NCBI GenBank assembly: GCA_019745975.1
Contig: JAIESQ010000074.1
Coordinates: forward strand, 1 to 64,000
Direction: 5' to 3'
Length of the DNA stretch: 64,000 nucleotides
From: Pirellulales bacterium
GTDB lineage: Bacteria; Planctomycetota; Planctomycetia; Pirellulales; JAEUIK01
In this document: positions 1 through 19,175 of the stretch, one piece after another
Position numbering within the stretch: position 1 is the first letter of the stretch
Layout: each line of letters opens with the position of its first letter
Position numbers and translations under genes: made by a program
Notes under the pieces: generated by a model
What the model was told of the DNA's origin: nothing
The model's input: only the letters and a program-made list of their open reading frames with translations
The model's database searches: none

Positions 1-75
1 GGATGCGGTAGCTCCGCACGTCCGGTTTGAGGAGGGGAGAGGCGGCAGCAACGTGCTGCCCCTCTCCTACTCGAC
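1..75 (+). mobile_element. 3' end of a group II intron (domains V and VI)
   Basis: The first bases fold like a group II intron domain V hairpin: a GGA/TCC basal stem, a two-nucleotide CG bulge, and a TGCGG/CCGCA upper stem closed by TAGCT. A domain VI hairpin follows (GGGGAGAGG paired with CCTCTCC) and ends in CTCCTACTCGAC, where the unpaired A is the expected branch point. The intron 3' end is therefore placed near base 75. The intron body and any reverse transcriptase lie left of the window. This is structural pattern recognition without an alignment; the exact splice boundary could be off by a base or two. Confidence 0.8.
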
Positions 76-104
76 TGAACTTGCTGGCGACAAGTTGGCC
101 AGCG

Positions 105-674
105 TTAGTAGGGACTGGTCTCCGTATCGTCGACTGCTCCGACCATGTGCAAGTGGTTGTGGTCGATGTAGACAACTTCCGCGGCGTCTTCGTCGACCAC
201 GGTGTGTGGGATCGGCCAGCCCATCGTTTGCGTTTCGGTGAAGTAGATCGTGCACTTGTAGTGCGCGTGATGCTGTTGAACCGGGCCGACCAAAGGCAAG
301 AACCGCACGTCGTCGACGTAGTCGGCGATGGGCTCCATGACGATGCGAATGTTGTCGCGGCGAATCTCATGGAACATCGGAATTCCGCCCTGTACCGAGC
401 GGGCACGCTCCAACGCCCGCATTACTTCGTCGGGCGACGGAGGATCGAGGGCCACGGGAGGGCCACCCGACGTGATTGGACCCAGGACCGGTACGCGGTC
501 ATAGCGTTCCTTCTCCCAAGCCTTGTCTTCGAGGCGCTTCTGGTAGAACGGCGAGACCGGAACCGGGTACATCAACAGACCGATGTTGAGACCCTGAACC
601 ACGTGACAGCCGGTCGCGGAACACAGCACCGCCAACAAGAGTGCGAAGCTGGCGAGCGAGCGGGCGCTAAGCAT
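105..674 (-). CDS. Small exported lipoprotein of unknown function
   Basis: A 189-aa protein. The start is the ATG at 674, preceded by GGAAGGA at good spacing; a longer frame to 761 would bury the signal sequence. The N-terminus is a hydrophobic signal ending in a lipobox-like ATGC, so it is probably a lipid-anchored envelope protein. The mature part has no recognised domain; it includes a Pro-rich stretch (VALDPPSPDE) and a C-terminal region rich in acidic residues and histidines (IDHNHLHM). It starts only 30 bases after the intron end but on the opposite strand. Function unknown. Confidence 0.7.
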   Translation of the reverse strand: MLSARSLASFALLLAVLCSATGCHVVQGLNIGLLMYPVPVSPFYQKRLEDKAWEKERYDRVPVLGPITSGGPPVALDPPSPDEVMRALERARSVQGGIPMFHEIRRDNIRIVMEPIADYVDDVRFLPLVGPVQQHHAHYKCTIYFTETQTMGWPIPHTVVDEDAAEVVYIDHNHLHMVGAVDDTETSPY

Positions 675-1180
675 GGGACGTCCTTCCGTGGCGACCTCGA
701 ATAGCCGCTGCCAGGCAGAGGGCGCGCGCCCTCGCGCCGGCGGTTCGGCCAACAGCACCATTTATCGTGTCAAGCTATGCCGAACTTGCGGGTTTTTCCG
801 AGTATTCGGGCGTCCGAGACTAGCGTGGCGAAGTGCATTTCCAGGCAGAAACTGCCTAGACCGCCAGGGTCGTGCAATCAACCAGCCGATTTGCTAGCAG
901 CTCGCACTGACGGCGCGCTATAGCCATCGCGGTACCGAATCAACGGCGCCAACCACCTCGCCCCACAGCCAGGCGGTAGATCAATTCGACGCGCGGCGCT
1001 TACCAGCCCGATCGTGCCACTTGTGGCGGCTATAGCGCTTGCAGCGGACTGCAACCGCCGGGCGGAATCCAGGCAGGTGCGGCGTCGATACATGACCGTA
1101 GCCCCAAGGCCGATCCCCTCTTGGACGCGCCTGACGTTCACGGAGCGGGCTGACTCTTCGCGCGACAAGGATGCGAACCG
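675..1180. other. Intergenic stretch between divergent genes
   Basis: About 500 bases separate the divergent genes at 674 (-) and 1181 (+). Open frames here have no signal peptide, ribosome site or recognisable motif and look like chance ORFs. No convincing promoter, repeat or RNA was seen, although both neighbours must be transcribed from it. Confidence 0.5.
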
Positions 1181-1750
1181 ATGCGGCGCACGAGCTGGAC
1201 GTTGCTGGCTTTGCTCGTTTCTCTTGCCTGGGTCCCCAGTGCTCCAGGATTCGAGTGGCTCGACCGCGTCTGCTGCGCGATCAAGAGCGAATACCTCAGG
1301 ATCAAGCTCTGGCCCGAGCCGTGGATCGAACCCGACCGCACTTCCACCCGCGCGCCCTTCGTGATGCAAATCGCTAACGGCTGGCGGGCCCACAACACGC
1401 TTGGGCCGCAGCACTTTGATCCCGAAACAGGCGATTTAACGCATGCCGGCCAATTGAAGGTGGCCGACATCATGCAAATCTCGCCGGCACCGCATCGCAA
1501 GATCTACATCGAACGGGCCGACACGCCAGAACGCACCGCGGAGCGTGTCGCCAGCACGCAGGAGTACTCGGCCTCGATCGCGTATGACACGCCTGCCCCG
1601 CCCGTGTTCGTCACCGACACGAAGCAGGACACGATGCCGGCCGACTATGTCGACACGATTCAGCGCCGCTTCCAGGAATCGACGCCGGAGCCGCGCTTGC
1701 CCGAGGGGGAAGTCGGCGAAGACTCGTCAACGACTTCGTCAGGCACCTAG
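1181..1750 (+). CDS. Secreted hypothetical protein
   Basis: A 189-aa protein with an N-terminal signal peptide (MRRTSW then a hydrophobic run to about residue 23, cleavage near APG-F) and no other membrane segment. It contains a polar central part (ANGWRAHNTLGPQHFDPE) and an acidic, Ser/Thr-rich C-terminus. The ATG at 1181 has AAGGA upstream. No family recognised; it looks like a lineage-restricted planctomycete exported protein. It converges on the NRPS gene, whose stop codon is 60 bases away. Confidence 0.65.
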   Translation: MRRTSWTLLALLVSLAWVPSAPGFEWLDRVCCAIKSEYLRIKLWPEPWIEPDRTSTRAPFVMQIANGWRAHNTLGPQHFDPETGDLTHAGQLKVADIMQISPAPHRKIYIERADTPERTAERVASTQEYSASIAYDTPAPPVFVTDTKQDTMPADYVDTIQRRFQESTPEPRLPEGEVGEDSSTTSSGT

Positions 1751-1777
1751 TTCCGGCACGACGCTGGCTGCGTAGCA

Positions 1778-1810
1778 CGAGCTTTGCTTGATTGCGAAGC
1801 GCCGCCCCGC

Positions 1811-1825
<15 letters not shown>
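1778..1825. terminator. Inverted repeat between convergent genes, possible terminator
   Basis: CGAGCTTTG at 1778-1786 and CAAAGCTCG at 1817-1825 are perfect inverted 9-mers with a 30-base spacer that itself contains a GCTT/AAGC pair. It lies between the convergent 1181-1750 gene and the NRPS and overlaps the NRPS stop. No T-run follows, so a terminator role is only suggested. Confidence 0.3.
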
Positions 1826-12583
<10,758 letters not shown>

Positions 12584-13310
12584 TCGTGGTCTGCATCCTC
12601 AGCATCCGTGTTCCGCGCGCTAGCTCAGACCAACCTAAGTACGCGTAATCAGGGCACACCCTGACGAAGGTGGCAGGAAAACTCCCAACTTCTGGTTGCG
12701 GTTGGCCTTGGGGGGCCTCGGCGCAGTCAACCTTCACATGGGATTAGCGCGGGATGCTCGAGCGTTGCAACGGGCAGGCGGGTGTTGAATAAAGGCAACG
12801 CGGAAAACGCTTCTATTTGTTCAGATACCCCATTTGAAGCAAGTGTCAAGGACGCCGTAATTTGCATTGTGGCAATGCAAAACTATGGCAAAAGCGATGC
12901 CGAAAACTGCCTGTCTCGCGAATTACACATGGCATAACTTGAATCCGGTAATAGGTTTGAAGCCTCTCAACGGGTCAAAACTCGGTTTGTCTCCCCGTTC
13001 TTAGTGCGCCGCGACCTTGCGGCGCAACCGCTACAGGTGGACTGGCGACGAAGGATTTTAGGTCGAATGCAATAATTGGTAAACATGCGACGACTAGGAA
13101 GAATCCGAGAATCGGTCAGCCGCCGATGCCATTTTGCGACAACACCTTGCAGCCAAGTAGCCGTTCGAAGCAGTTCCTTAGAGGCCGTGGCCCAGCGGAA
13201 CGCCGAGGGTTGTCGGGCGCTCGATGAGACCTCTACACTGTCAGCGGCACACTCTTTCTGGCTGTCGACCGTTTGCCTGAATCGATGGACCCGGAGCTGG
13301 AGTTAGGCGG
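12584..13310. other. Intergenic region upstream of the NRPS gene
   Basis: A 727-base gap between the divergent NRPS (-) and the secreted protein at 13311 (+). Its middle (about 12780-13000) is clearly more AT-rich than the surroundings and holds the palindrome at 12861-12881. A 76-codon frame at 13076-13306 has no supporting motif or ribosome site and was not accepted as a gene. This is the likely control region of the NRPS. Confidence 0.55.
12861..12881. promoter_or_regulatory. Perfect palindrome, candidate operator
   Basis: TTTGCATTG and its exact reverse complement CAATGCAAA flank TGG, in the AT-rich part of the gap 278 bases upstream of the NRPS start. A symmetric 9-bp arm with a 3-bp centre fits a dimeric regulator site. 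No T-tract follows, which argues against a terminator. Confidence 0.45.
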
Positions 13311-14291
13311 ATGCATCTGAGCCAAATTGGCCGCGCCCCGATCGTCGTATTGATCTTTGCAATCTGGGGTGTCCGCGTATCAGCCGAGGAACCAAATCCT
13401 CTCTATGATGAGTTGATGAAAGGCGTCGACGTCGGCGCCAGCAAGGCGGCCTTGCTCCCGAAGCCGGTAATGCCGGACGGGCTCGACGCCTCGGCGCAAC
13501 GCGCCGCCTTGGAGAAGATCCCCGGACGCGCCGCCGCTCAACCGGTGCCACGGATGCTGCAAAAATCGATCGAGGCGCCGTTCGTCCTGAACATGAAGAC
13601 CCAAGGAGAAACGGCCGACGCCCGCATCCAGCAAGTCGATTTGTATTTCGTCGTCTACAGCGATTTGGATCACATCAGCGACGAGGAGTTTCTCAAAGAG
13701 AAGGCCGAGGAAGAGCGCCAGGAACGCGCCACAGAACGAAAAAAGAAGGGTGAGCCTGAGCCCGAGGGCGAACAGCAAGCGAAGAGCCTGACGGTCGAGG
13801 AACTGGCGGCCCGCGGTATCAAGCTGCTGACTGGAGACGCGGAGCGAGAAGGCTATTCGCACGGTAGCGCCGAGATCTTCGACCGCGTGCTATCGACCGG
13901 TACGTCGCATTCGCTTCGCACGCGCAACAGCGAAAGTCTGATTGTCGCCTCGCGGCTCGATCCTCGCTTTGCGGAAGATCCCGAGTATCCGAATTTCTGG
14001 CAATCGATCGAACGTGACGAGCTGGGACGCGCGAAATACGGCAAGAAGCAACCGTACTTCGGCAGCGGCACCTACACCAAGGCGACAACACTGCGCGAAC
14101 CCAAGGGAGCGATGTTCATCGAGATTCACACCATCTTCCGCGAGCCAAACGGTTGGTTCAACAAGACGAATCTGCTGAGCTCGAAACTGCCGATTGCCGC
14201 CCGCGACAACATCCGCAAGTTCCGCCGCAAATTGGAAGACCCGGCCAAGAAGAACCCGGTGGCTGCCGCGCGACCGGCGGCGTCATCATGA
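13311..14291 (+). CDS. Secreted hypothetical protein, coupled to ThuA-like gene
   Basis: A 326-aa protein with a signal peptide (cleavage near VSA-EE, residue ~25). A central segment (residues ~120-165) is strongly charged and Lys/Glu-rich (EKAEEERQERATERKKKG), probably helical. The C-terminal half contains TRNSESLIVASRLDPRF and a conserved-looking stretch GAMFIEIHTIFREPNGWFN. No domain recognised. Its TGA overlaps the ATG of the next gene (ATGA at 14288-14291), so the two are probably co-translated and functionally linked. Confidence 0.7.
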   Translation: MHLSQIGRAPIVVLIFAIWGVRVSAEEPNPLYDELMKGVDVGASKAALLPKPVMPDGLDASAQRAALEKIPGRAAAQPVPRMLQKSIEAPFVLNMKTQGETADARIQQVDLYFVVYSDLDHISDEEFLKEKAEEERQERATERKKKGEPEPEGEQQAKSLTVEELAARGIKLLTGDAEREGYSHGSAEIFDRVLSTGTSHSLRTRNSESLIVASRLDPRFAEDPEYPNFWQSIERDELGRAKYGKKQPYFGSGTYTKATTLREPKGAMFIEIHTIFREPNGWFNKTNLLSSKLPIAARDNIRKFRRKLEDPAKKNPVAAARPAASS

Positions 14292-15070
14292 AACTCGATC
14301 GGCGGCGGTTTCTCCGCGATACAACAGCCAGCTTGGCCATGGCGGGCGCCATGGCATCGGCAGGCAACGCAGCGCTGCAATCGGGTTGCCGAGCGAGCGC
14401 CGCCGAACCTGAAGCGGACGGCAAGAAGTCTCTTTCCGTCTGCCTTGTCTCCGGCTCGCTCGAATACAAGTCGGACGAATCCCTGGTTGCGCTCGAACCT
14501 TGGCTTGCCGATCGTTTCGGGATCCGTTGCACACGGGCGTTTCGCCGCGCCGACGACGATCTCCCCGGCCTGCAGAATCTCGACACTTGCGACGTGATGC
14601 TGTTGTTTACGCGGCGGCTGGCCATCGATGGCGATCAATTGGATCGCGTCAAGCGATACTGCAACGCGGGCCGTCCGATTGTCGGTGTGCGCACGGCCAG
14701 CCATGCCTTTCAGAACTGGCTGGCGCTGGACCGCGAGGTCTTCGGCGGCAACTACAAGGGGCACTATCCCGAAGGCCCCGAGACCGAAATTCGCTTGACC
14801 GGCGAGGGGAAAACCCACCCATTGCTCAAGGGCTTCGAGCCGTTCCGGTCAGCCGGCAGCTTGTATCGAAATACTGGTCTGGCCGACGACTGCCGCGTAC
14901 TGTTGACGGGCACCATTCCTGAACATGCCGAGCCCATCGCCTGGGTGCGCGAGCACCAGGGCGGACGCGTCTTCTACACGTCGCTCGGTCATCCGCAAGA
15001 TTTCGCAGTCGAGCCCTTCCGCCAACTCTTGGCCAAGGCCCTACTCTGGACTGCCCGGCAGCTTGGCTAG
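14288..15070 (+). CDS. Tat-exported ThuA-like protein
   Basis: A 260-aa protein starting with a twin-arginine signal (MKLDRRRFLRD) and an Ala-rich hydrophobic segment. The mature part matches the ThuA-like (trehalose utilisation/glutamine amidotransferase-like) fold: a CDVMLLFTRR strand, GRPIVGVRTASHAF, GGNYKGHYPEG, HPLLKGFEPF and GGRVFYTSLGHPQDF near the end. Planctomycetes carry many such exported proteins, usually tied to carbohydrate turnover; the substrate is not known. The start overlaps the upstream stop by ATGA. Confidence 0.85.
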   Translation: MKLDRRRFLRDTTASLAMAGAMASAGNAALQSGCRASAAEPEADGKKSLSVCLVSGSLEYKSDESLVALEPWLADRFGIRCTRAFRRADDDLPGLQNLDTCDVMLLFTRRLAIDGDQLDRVKRYCNAGRPIVGVRTASHAFQNWLALDREVFGGNYKGHYPEGPETEIRLTGEGKTHPLLKGFEPFRSAGSLYRNTGLADDCRVLLTGTIPEHAEPIAWVREHQGGRVFYTSLGHPQDFAVEPFRQLLAKALLWTARQLG

Positions 15071-15302
15071 CAGTTCGTTTGCTAGCAATGCCGCGGCCAC
15101 CCGCTGGTTGACTCTATCGATGACCCAAGCGAGGGCGGCGTTTGGAATTCGCGCGGGGCAATGCCGGCGCGGTAATTTGTAACGGCTGTGTCGGTGCTGC
15201 CGATAGTGGCTCGGCGAGTGTGTCGAAGATACGGGATATGACGACTAAGGCGGTTGTAGTTTGTATGCCGGTCGTCGCACTAGCACCCTGAGTCCACGCC
15301 CG

Positions 15303-16952
15303 ATGGCAATACGACGAACGATTAAGAGCAAATCGCGAAGCAAACAGCGCATTCGGCGCTACGTGTTGGGTGGGCAACTTACTTTGGCGGTGCTGGTTGG
15401 AGGACCGGTGGCGCTCGCCCAAGCGCCGGCTGCGATTGGTCCCGCAGCTCCGCCTTCAATTGGCGCCGTACCAGCGACGGCCGCTGTGCATTTGGTATCG
15501 CCGCAACCGGCGGCAACTCAGCCCGCCAACGTTTCGCCCGTTGGATTCATCGCAGCGGGGCTACCCGTCGGCAGCAACATTCCCACAACCAACACACGTC
15601 GCGGCGATCTCATGCCGGCGCTGGCCAGCAACGTTGCGCGGCTGCAGATCCAGGCGCCAAAGCCTGCCGAGGTACCAGTACCGCTGCCTCCTCCCGAGCA
15701 CATCGACGCCAGCGAGCCTGGAGCGCCAACTGGTCCGCGCCCCGCGGCGCCAGCTCCGCCGGTGGTCGGTGAGCCCGTTCCTGTGCGCGAAGTGCCGACC
15801 GCGACGCTCGACGAACTCGAACGGATGTCGATGTCGATCAGCCCGAACATCCGCGAGGCCGCAGCCCGCATCACCGCGGCGCGGGGCCGCGCCCTGCAGG
15901 TGGGTCTCTATCCCAATCCGACGGCTAGTATGGCTTCACCGCAATTGGCCGGCAGTTACTCGCAATACATGGGCTACTTCCAACAAGAACTCGTGACGAT
16001 GGGCAAACTGCAGTTGAATCGCGCCGCGGCCATGCGTGAAGTTCAACAGGCTGAACTGAACTTTACGCGAGTGCGGTACGACTTGCTGACCGCCGTCCGC
16101 GGCAGCTTTTACTCGACACTCGTCGGCCAGCAGCGCGTGCAAGTGCTGACCGAACTGGTCGACATCGCCAACACGTCGCTGGTCACGGCCGAGCGGTTGA
16201 AGCGCGGCGGCGAAGCCAGCGATCTGGACGTGCTTTTCTTTCGCATCGAACGCGACCGCGCGGCGATGGGGCTGGTGAACGCCCAGGCGTTGTTGGCGGC
16301 CGCCCGCCGCCGCCTCGCCGCCAGTATGGGCATCCCCGAGATGGACGTGCCGCGCGTCGTGGCGCAAGTCGACGCGCGGCTCCCTGACTTTCAGTACGTG
16401 GCGCTGCGGCAAGGCGTTGTTAGCGTTAACGCGCTGGCCCAGATCGCACAAGTCGAAGTCGCCAAGAACCGCATCCTGTTGCAGCGCGCGGTGGTCGAAC
16501 CATGGCCCAATATTTCGGCGATGGGAGGCTTTCAGTACCAGGTTGGCATCCCACCCTTGAGCCAGGGATTATTCAACGTCACCATGATTGTGCCGCTGTT
16601 CAATCGCAATCAAGGGAATATTCGCGCGGTGCGTGCCGACATCGGCGCCGCCTCGCAGCAGGTCGCCCGCGTGCAGAACGAGCTCTCGGCGCGGGTGGCG
16701 CTGGCGCTGGGGAACTTTCAAGTGGCGCAGCAGCAAGTCACCTACTACGAACGCGACATCTTGCCGCGAGCCGCCGAGATCCTGCGAATCTCGAAGCAGG
16801 CTTACGCTCTGGGGCACTTCGATTTCTTGCGGCTCTTGCAATCGCAGCGCACGTTACTGGAGTCACGCGTCAGTTACGTCAACGCGCAGGAGAATCGCTG
16901 GCTGTCGGCGGCTGAGTTGGCCGGCCTGTTGCAGATCGAGCAGTTTCCATGA
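15303..16952 (+). CDS. TolC/CzcC-type outer membrane efflux protein
   Basis: About 549 aa. The chosen ATG at 15303 begins a basic N-terminus (MAIRRTIKSKSRSKQ) and a signal peptide ending AVLVGGPVALAQA; a TTG 42 bases upstream is the alternative. A Pro/Ala-rich low-complexity region (to about residue 170) precedes two outer-membrane-efflux repeats typical of TolC-like trimers (e.g. ISPNIREAAARITAARGRALQ and the C-terminal LRISKQAYALGHFDFLRLLQ). The family forms the periplasm-spanning duct of RND or type I exporters. No RND pump or adaptor gene adjoins, so the partner must be encoded elsewhere. Confidence 0.85.
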   Translation: MAIRRTIKSKSRSKQRIRRYVLGGQLTLAVLVGGPVALAQAPAAIGPAAPPSIGAVPATAAVHLVSPQPAATQPANVSPVGFIAAGLPVGSNIPTTNTRRGDLMPALASNVARLQIQAPKPAEVPVPLPPPEHIDASEPGAPTGPRPAAPAPPVVGEPVPVREVPTATLDELERMSMSISPNIREAAARITAARGRALQVGLYPNPTASMASPQLAGSYSQYMGYFQQELVTMGKLQLNRAAAMREVQQAELNFTRVRYDLLTAVRGSFYSTLVGQQRVQVLTELVDIANTSLVTAERLKRGGEASDLDVLFFRIERDRAAMGLVNAQALLAAARRRLAASMGIPEMDVPRVVAQVDARLPDFQYVALRQGVVSVNALAQIAQVEVAKNRILLQRAVVEPWPNISAMGGFQYQVGIPPLSQGLFNVTMIVPLFNRNQGNIRAVRADIGAASQQVARVQNELSARVALALGNFQVAQQQVTYYERDILPRAAEILRISKQAYALGHFDFLRLLQSQRTLLESRVSYVNAQENRWLSAAELAGLLQIEQFP

Positions 16953-17202
16953 CCGGTGCCGTTGGGCATAGGCAAGTTGGGCGGGCTGGCCGAAGGGCGC
17001 TCGACCGAATGGCTTGCGCACAATGAACGACCCGCGTCGCTAGCAAATCACGCCGAGTCGCACGCAGTCCGAATAACAGTCACGGGCAGCAAGCTCGCGA
17101 GCGTGCCGCTCCCGCAGGCTCTTCGCGAAGTGATCGCAGGCGCCTGTCCGATCGCAGGTCGGTTGTGCGATCGAACGCCCGTCGCACATCGGAGACTCAC
17201 CC

Positions 17203-17796
17203 ATGAAGGCCAACGGCACTCGGCGATTGCTCGCCCTGACGATCGCCGGCGCGGCTTGCTTCGCAACGCTTAGCCCGGCAAGCGCTTTTGATTGCTGCGG
17301 GTGCCCGCCCTGCGGCAATCGCACAGGGTTGTACGGCTGCCATTGCTTCAGCAACTGCTGCGGCACCTGCGCCTACGACACCTGCTGCAGCGGCTGCGGC
17401 GACTGCAACCCCTGCGGCGGCCCCATGTGCGCTTCGTGGCGACCGAGCCCCACCACGGATTGTTGGCCCGGCTTGACCAATAGCTATGCCTGCAACACCA
17501 GCCGCGGCTTCATCGACGGTTGCGCTTGCGGTTCGTACGGCGACTATTCGTCCGACGACATCGCGCCGGTCGAGTACTCGTCGCCGGCGCCCTGCAATTG
17601 CCATTCGCACGCTGTGATGCCACGGTCGGCCGGTGGCTATCGCGTTGCGCGCCGGATGCCCGTGCAACGGCGAAGCGTCGTCCGACCAGAACCGATGGTT
17701 CAACACGCGGCGGCCGTGCAGCCAACCCCGCGTGGCGGCCGCATGGCCGGCCAACATCGAACGGTGTCGGGCTACACGCGACGCACCACGCGTTAG
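17203..17796 (+). CDS. Secreted cysteine-rich protein
   Basis: A 197-aa protein with a signal peptide (cleavage near PASA-FD, residue ~28). The next ~115 residues contain about 21 cysteines arranged as CC, CxC, CxxC and CGC-like clusters (DCCGCPPCG, NCCGTC, DTCCSGCGDC). The C-terminal 60 residues are basic and Arg-rich (RRMPVQRRSVVR, GYTRRTTR). Multiple disulfides or metal binding in the envelope are plausible, but no known metallothionein or other family is matched. The ATG follows a clear gap after the TolC-type gene and it is probably transcribed alone. Confidence 0.7.
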   Translation: MKANGTRRLLALTIAGAACFATLSPASAFDCCGCPPCGNRTGLYGCHCFSNCCGTCAYDTCCSGCGDCNPCGGPMCASWRPSPTTDCWPGLTNSYACNTSRGFIDGCACGSYGDYSSDDIAPVEYSSPAPCNCHSHAVMPRSAGGYRVARRMPVQRRSVVRPEPMVQHAAAVQPTPRGGRMAGQHRTVSGYTRRTTR

Positions 17797-18127
17797 CAAG
17801 CGACGCACCAGTGGTACGCTTGCTAGCCTCACGATCGCGCCGGACTGCTGTGTGCCGTGGGACCGGCTTCGGCGAGCCACCGCCGAGTCGACCGCGTGTC
17901 GGCGGAAACCCGCGGCCGCGGCTCGGCGACCTATCAGTGGCGATTCGCCGCACCCGCGTCGCTTCGACGCCAAACCGCCGCGACGAGGGCTGAGGCAGCG
18001 GGCAGCGATCCGTCGTCAACCGCCCGTCGTGCGATCCGCAGGATTCCGCGGGCAAATTCCAGCGCAAATATTATATTGACATGTCGTAACTTGTCGATAT
18101 ATTTACAAATAAGGGGAAGGACCACGC
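17797..18127. other. Intergenic, promoter region of sulfide operon at right end
   Basis: The left 250 bases are GC-rich with no gene seen. The last 70 bases turn abruptly AT-rich and hold the promoter, dyad and ribosome site of the ArsR-type gene. Confidence 0.5.
18073..18104 (+). promoter_or_regulatory. Promoter and overlapping operator-like dyad of the sulfide operon
   Basis: A near-consensus sigma-70 promoter is visible: TTGACA at 18076-18081, 16 bases, then TATATT at 18098-18103. Superimposed is an imperfect dyad, ATATTGACA (18073-18081) and TGTCGATAT (18092-18100), matching in 8 of 9 positions. This arrangement suits repression by the ArsR-family protein encoded just downstream. A strong ribosome site (AAGGGGAAGG, 18111-18120) precedes the GTG start. 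Confidence 0.65.
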
Positions 18128-18448
18128 GTGACCGCCACTAAGCTGCGACTGACCGATCTGACCGCTATGGGCGAAGCGGCTGAGTGCCTGCGGATACTGG
18201 CCCACCCGCACCGACTGCGGATGGTCCAAATGCTGTTGCAGGGTGAATTCACGGTCGGCGAGCTGGCCGAAGCGTGCGATCTGCCCAGTGCCATGGCCTC
18301 GGAGCATCTGCGGCTCATGCAGCGGTGCGGCTTTCTGACGAGTGAAAAAGAAGGACGCAAAGTGTTTTATCGCGTCGCCGAACCGCACTTGAAGAACATC
18401 CTCAAGTGCGTCGAGGAACGATTTGGCGCGGGGACGGCGAGGCGATAA
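18128..18448 (+). CDS. ArsR-family transcriptional regulator of the sulfide operon
   Basis: A 106-aa winged-helix protein starting at GTG. The ArsR helix-turn-helix is evident: AHPHRLRMVQMLL, then FTVGELAEACDLPSAMASEHLRLMQRCGFL and the wing KEGRKVFYRVAEPH. Cysteines at about positions 20, 49, 66 and 94 could sense persulfide, as in BigR/SqrR-type relatives, but the classical SqrR Cys41 position in the LL(C)LL segment is Met/Gln here, so a different pair would have to be used. It heads the operon of rhodanese, persulfide dioxygenase, exporter and SQR genes and is presumably their sulfide-responsive repressor. Confidence 0.88.
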   Translation: MTATKLRLTDLTAMGEAAECLRILAHPHRLRMVQMLLQGEFTVGELAEACDLPSAMASEHLRLMQRCGFLTSEKEGRKVFYRVAEPHLKNILKCVEERFGAGTARR

Positions 18449-18463
18449 TTCTTTTTTCGCCAA

Positions 18464-18487
18464 ATATCTCGAACTATTTCGACATAT
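18464..18487 (+). promoter_or_regulatory. Dyad between arsR-type gene and rhodanese gene
   Basis: ATATCTCGAA (18464-18473) and TTCGACATAT (18478-18487) form a 10-bp-arm dyad with a 4-bp centre and one mismatch, in an AT-rich stretch between the regulator stop and the next ribosome site. It resembles the ATAT/GAC dyad in front of the regulator and may be a second operator with its own promoter. Confidence 0.45.
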
Positions 18488-18524
18488 CGACGTATTGAAA
18501 GGCAACTCAATTCAGGAGGTCGCC

Positions 18525-19115
18525 ATGAGTATCCACACGGTCACGCCACGACAGTTGTACGACAAGGTGCAGGCGGGTGAAGCGATCGAACTTGTCGACG
18601 TGCGCACGCCGGTCGAGTTTCGCGAAGTACACGTCGACTTCGCCCGCAATGTACCGCTCGATCGTCTCGATGCGGCGCAGCTTGCGGCGGCTCGCAACGG
18701 CGCGTCGCAACCACTGTACGTGATCTGCCGCTCGGGCGGGCGCGGCAAACAGGCCTGCGAGAAGCTCGTGTCGGCCGGCGGCCGCCAGGTCGTCAATGTC
18801 GAGGGAGGGACGCAGGCCTGGGTCGACGCGGGGCTGCCCGTCGTCCGCGGTCAGCAGGCCATATCGCTCGAGCGCCAGGTGCGCATCGCCGCGGGTTCGT
18901 TGGTGCTAGTCGGCTCGCTGCTGGGCGCCTTTGTCAGTCCCTACTGGATCGGCCTGGCGGCGTTCGTCGGCGCGGGTCTGGTGTTCGCCGGGATCACCGA
19001 CACCTGCGGCATGGGAATGCTATTGGCGCGGATGCCTTGGAACCAGGTTCCGCATGCGACCAGCGACGCGGCAAGGGGTCAACAGGACTCCAATGCGGCA
19101 TCCTGCTGCAGCTAG
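18525..19115 (+). CDS. Membrane-anchored rhodanese (YgaP-like)
   Basis: A 196-aa protein starting at the ATG with AGGAGGT upstream. Residues ~1-110 are a rhodanese domain (VDVRTPVEFREVHVDFARNVPL) with the active-site loop CRSGGRGKQA, Cys68. Residues ~120-165 contain two hydrophobic helices of the DUF2892/YgaP type, followed by DTCGMGMLLARMPWN. It probably transfers sulfane sulfur at the inner face of the membrane, passing persulfide between SQR and the dioxygenase. A C-terminal CC pair (ASCCS) may be a further thiol site. Confidence 0.9.
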   Translation: MSIHTVTPRQLYDKVQAGEAIELVDVRTPVEFREVHVDFARNVPLDRLDAAQLAAARNGASQPLYVICRSGGRGKQACEKLVSAGGRQVVNVEGGTQAWVDAGLPVVRGQQAISLERQVRIAAGSLVLVGSLLGAFVSPYWIGLAAFVGAGLVFAGITDTCGMGMLLARMPWNQVPHATSDAARGQQDSNAASCCS

Positions 19116-19175
19116 TTGTTGACCGCGCGACGCTTGGTTAGACGTCCAGCGAACTTTCTGCTCGGAGTTAGGCAC

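Noticed and set aside
13076-13306. 76-codon frame upstream of the 13311 gene
   Set aside because: No ribosome site, no recognisable motif and an AT-rich start; it looks like chance.
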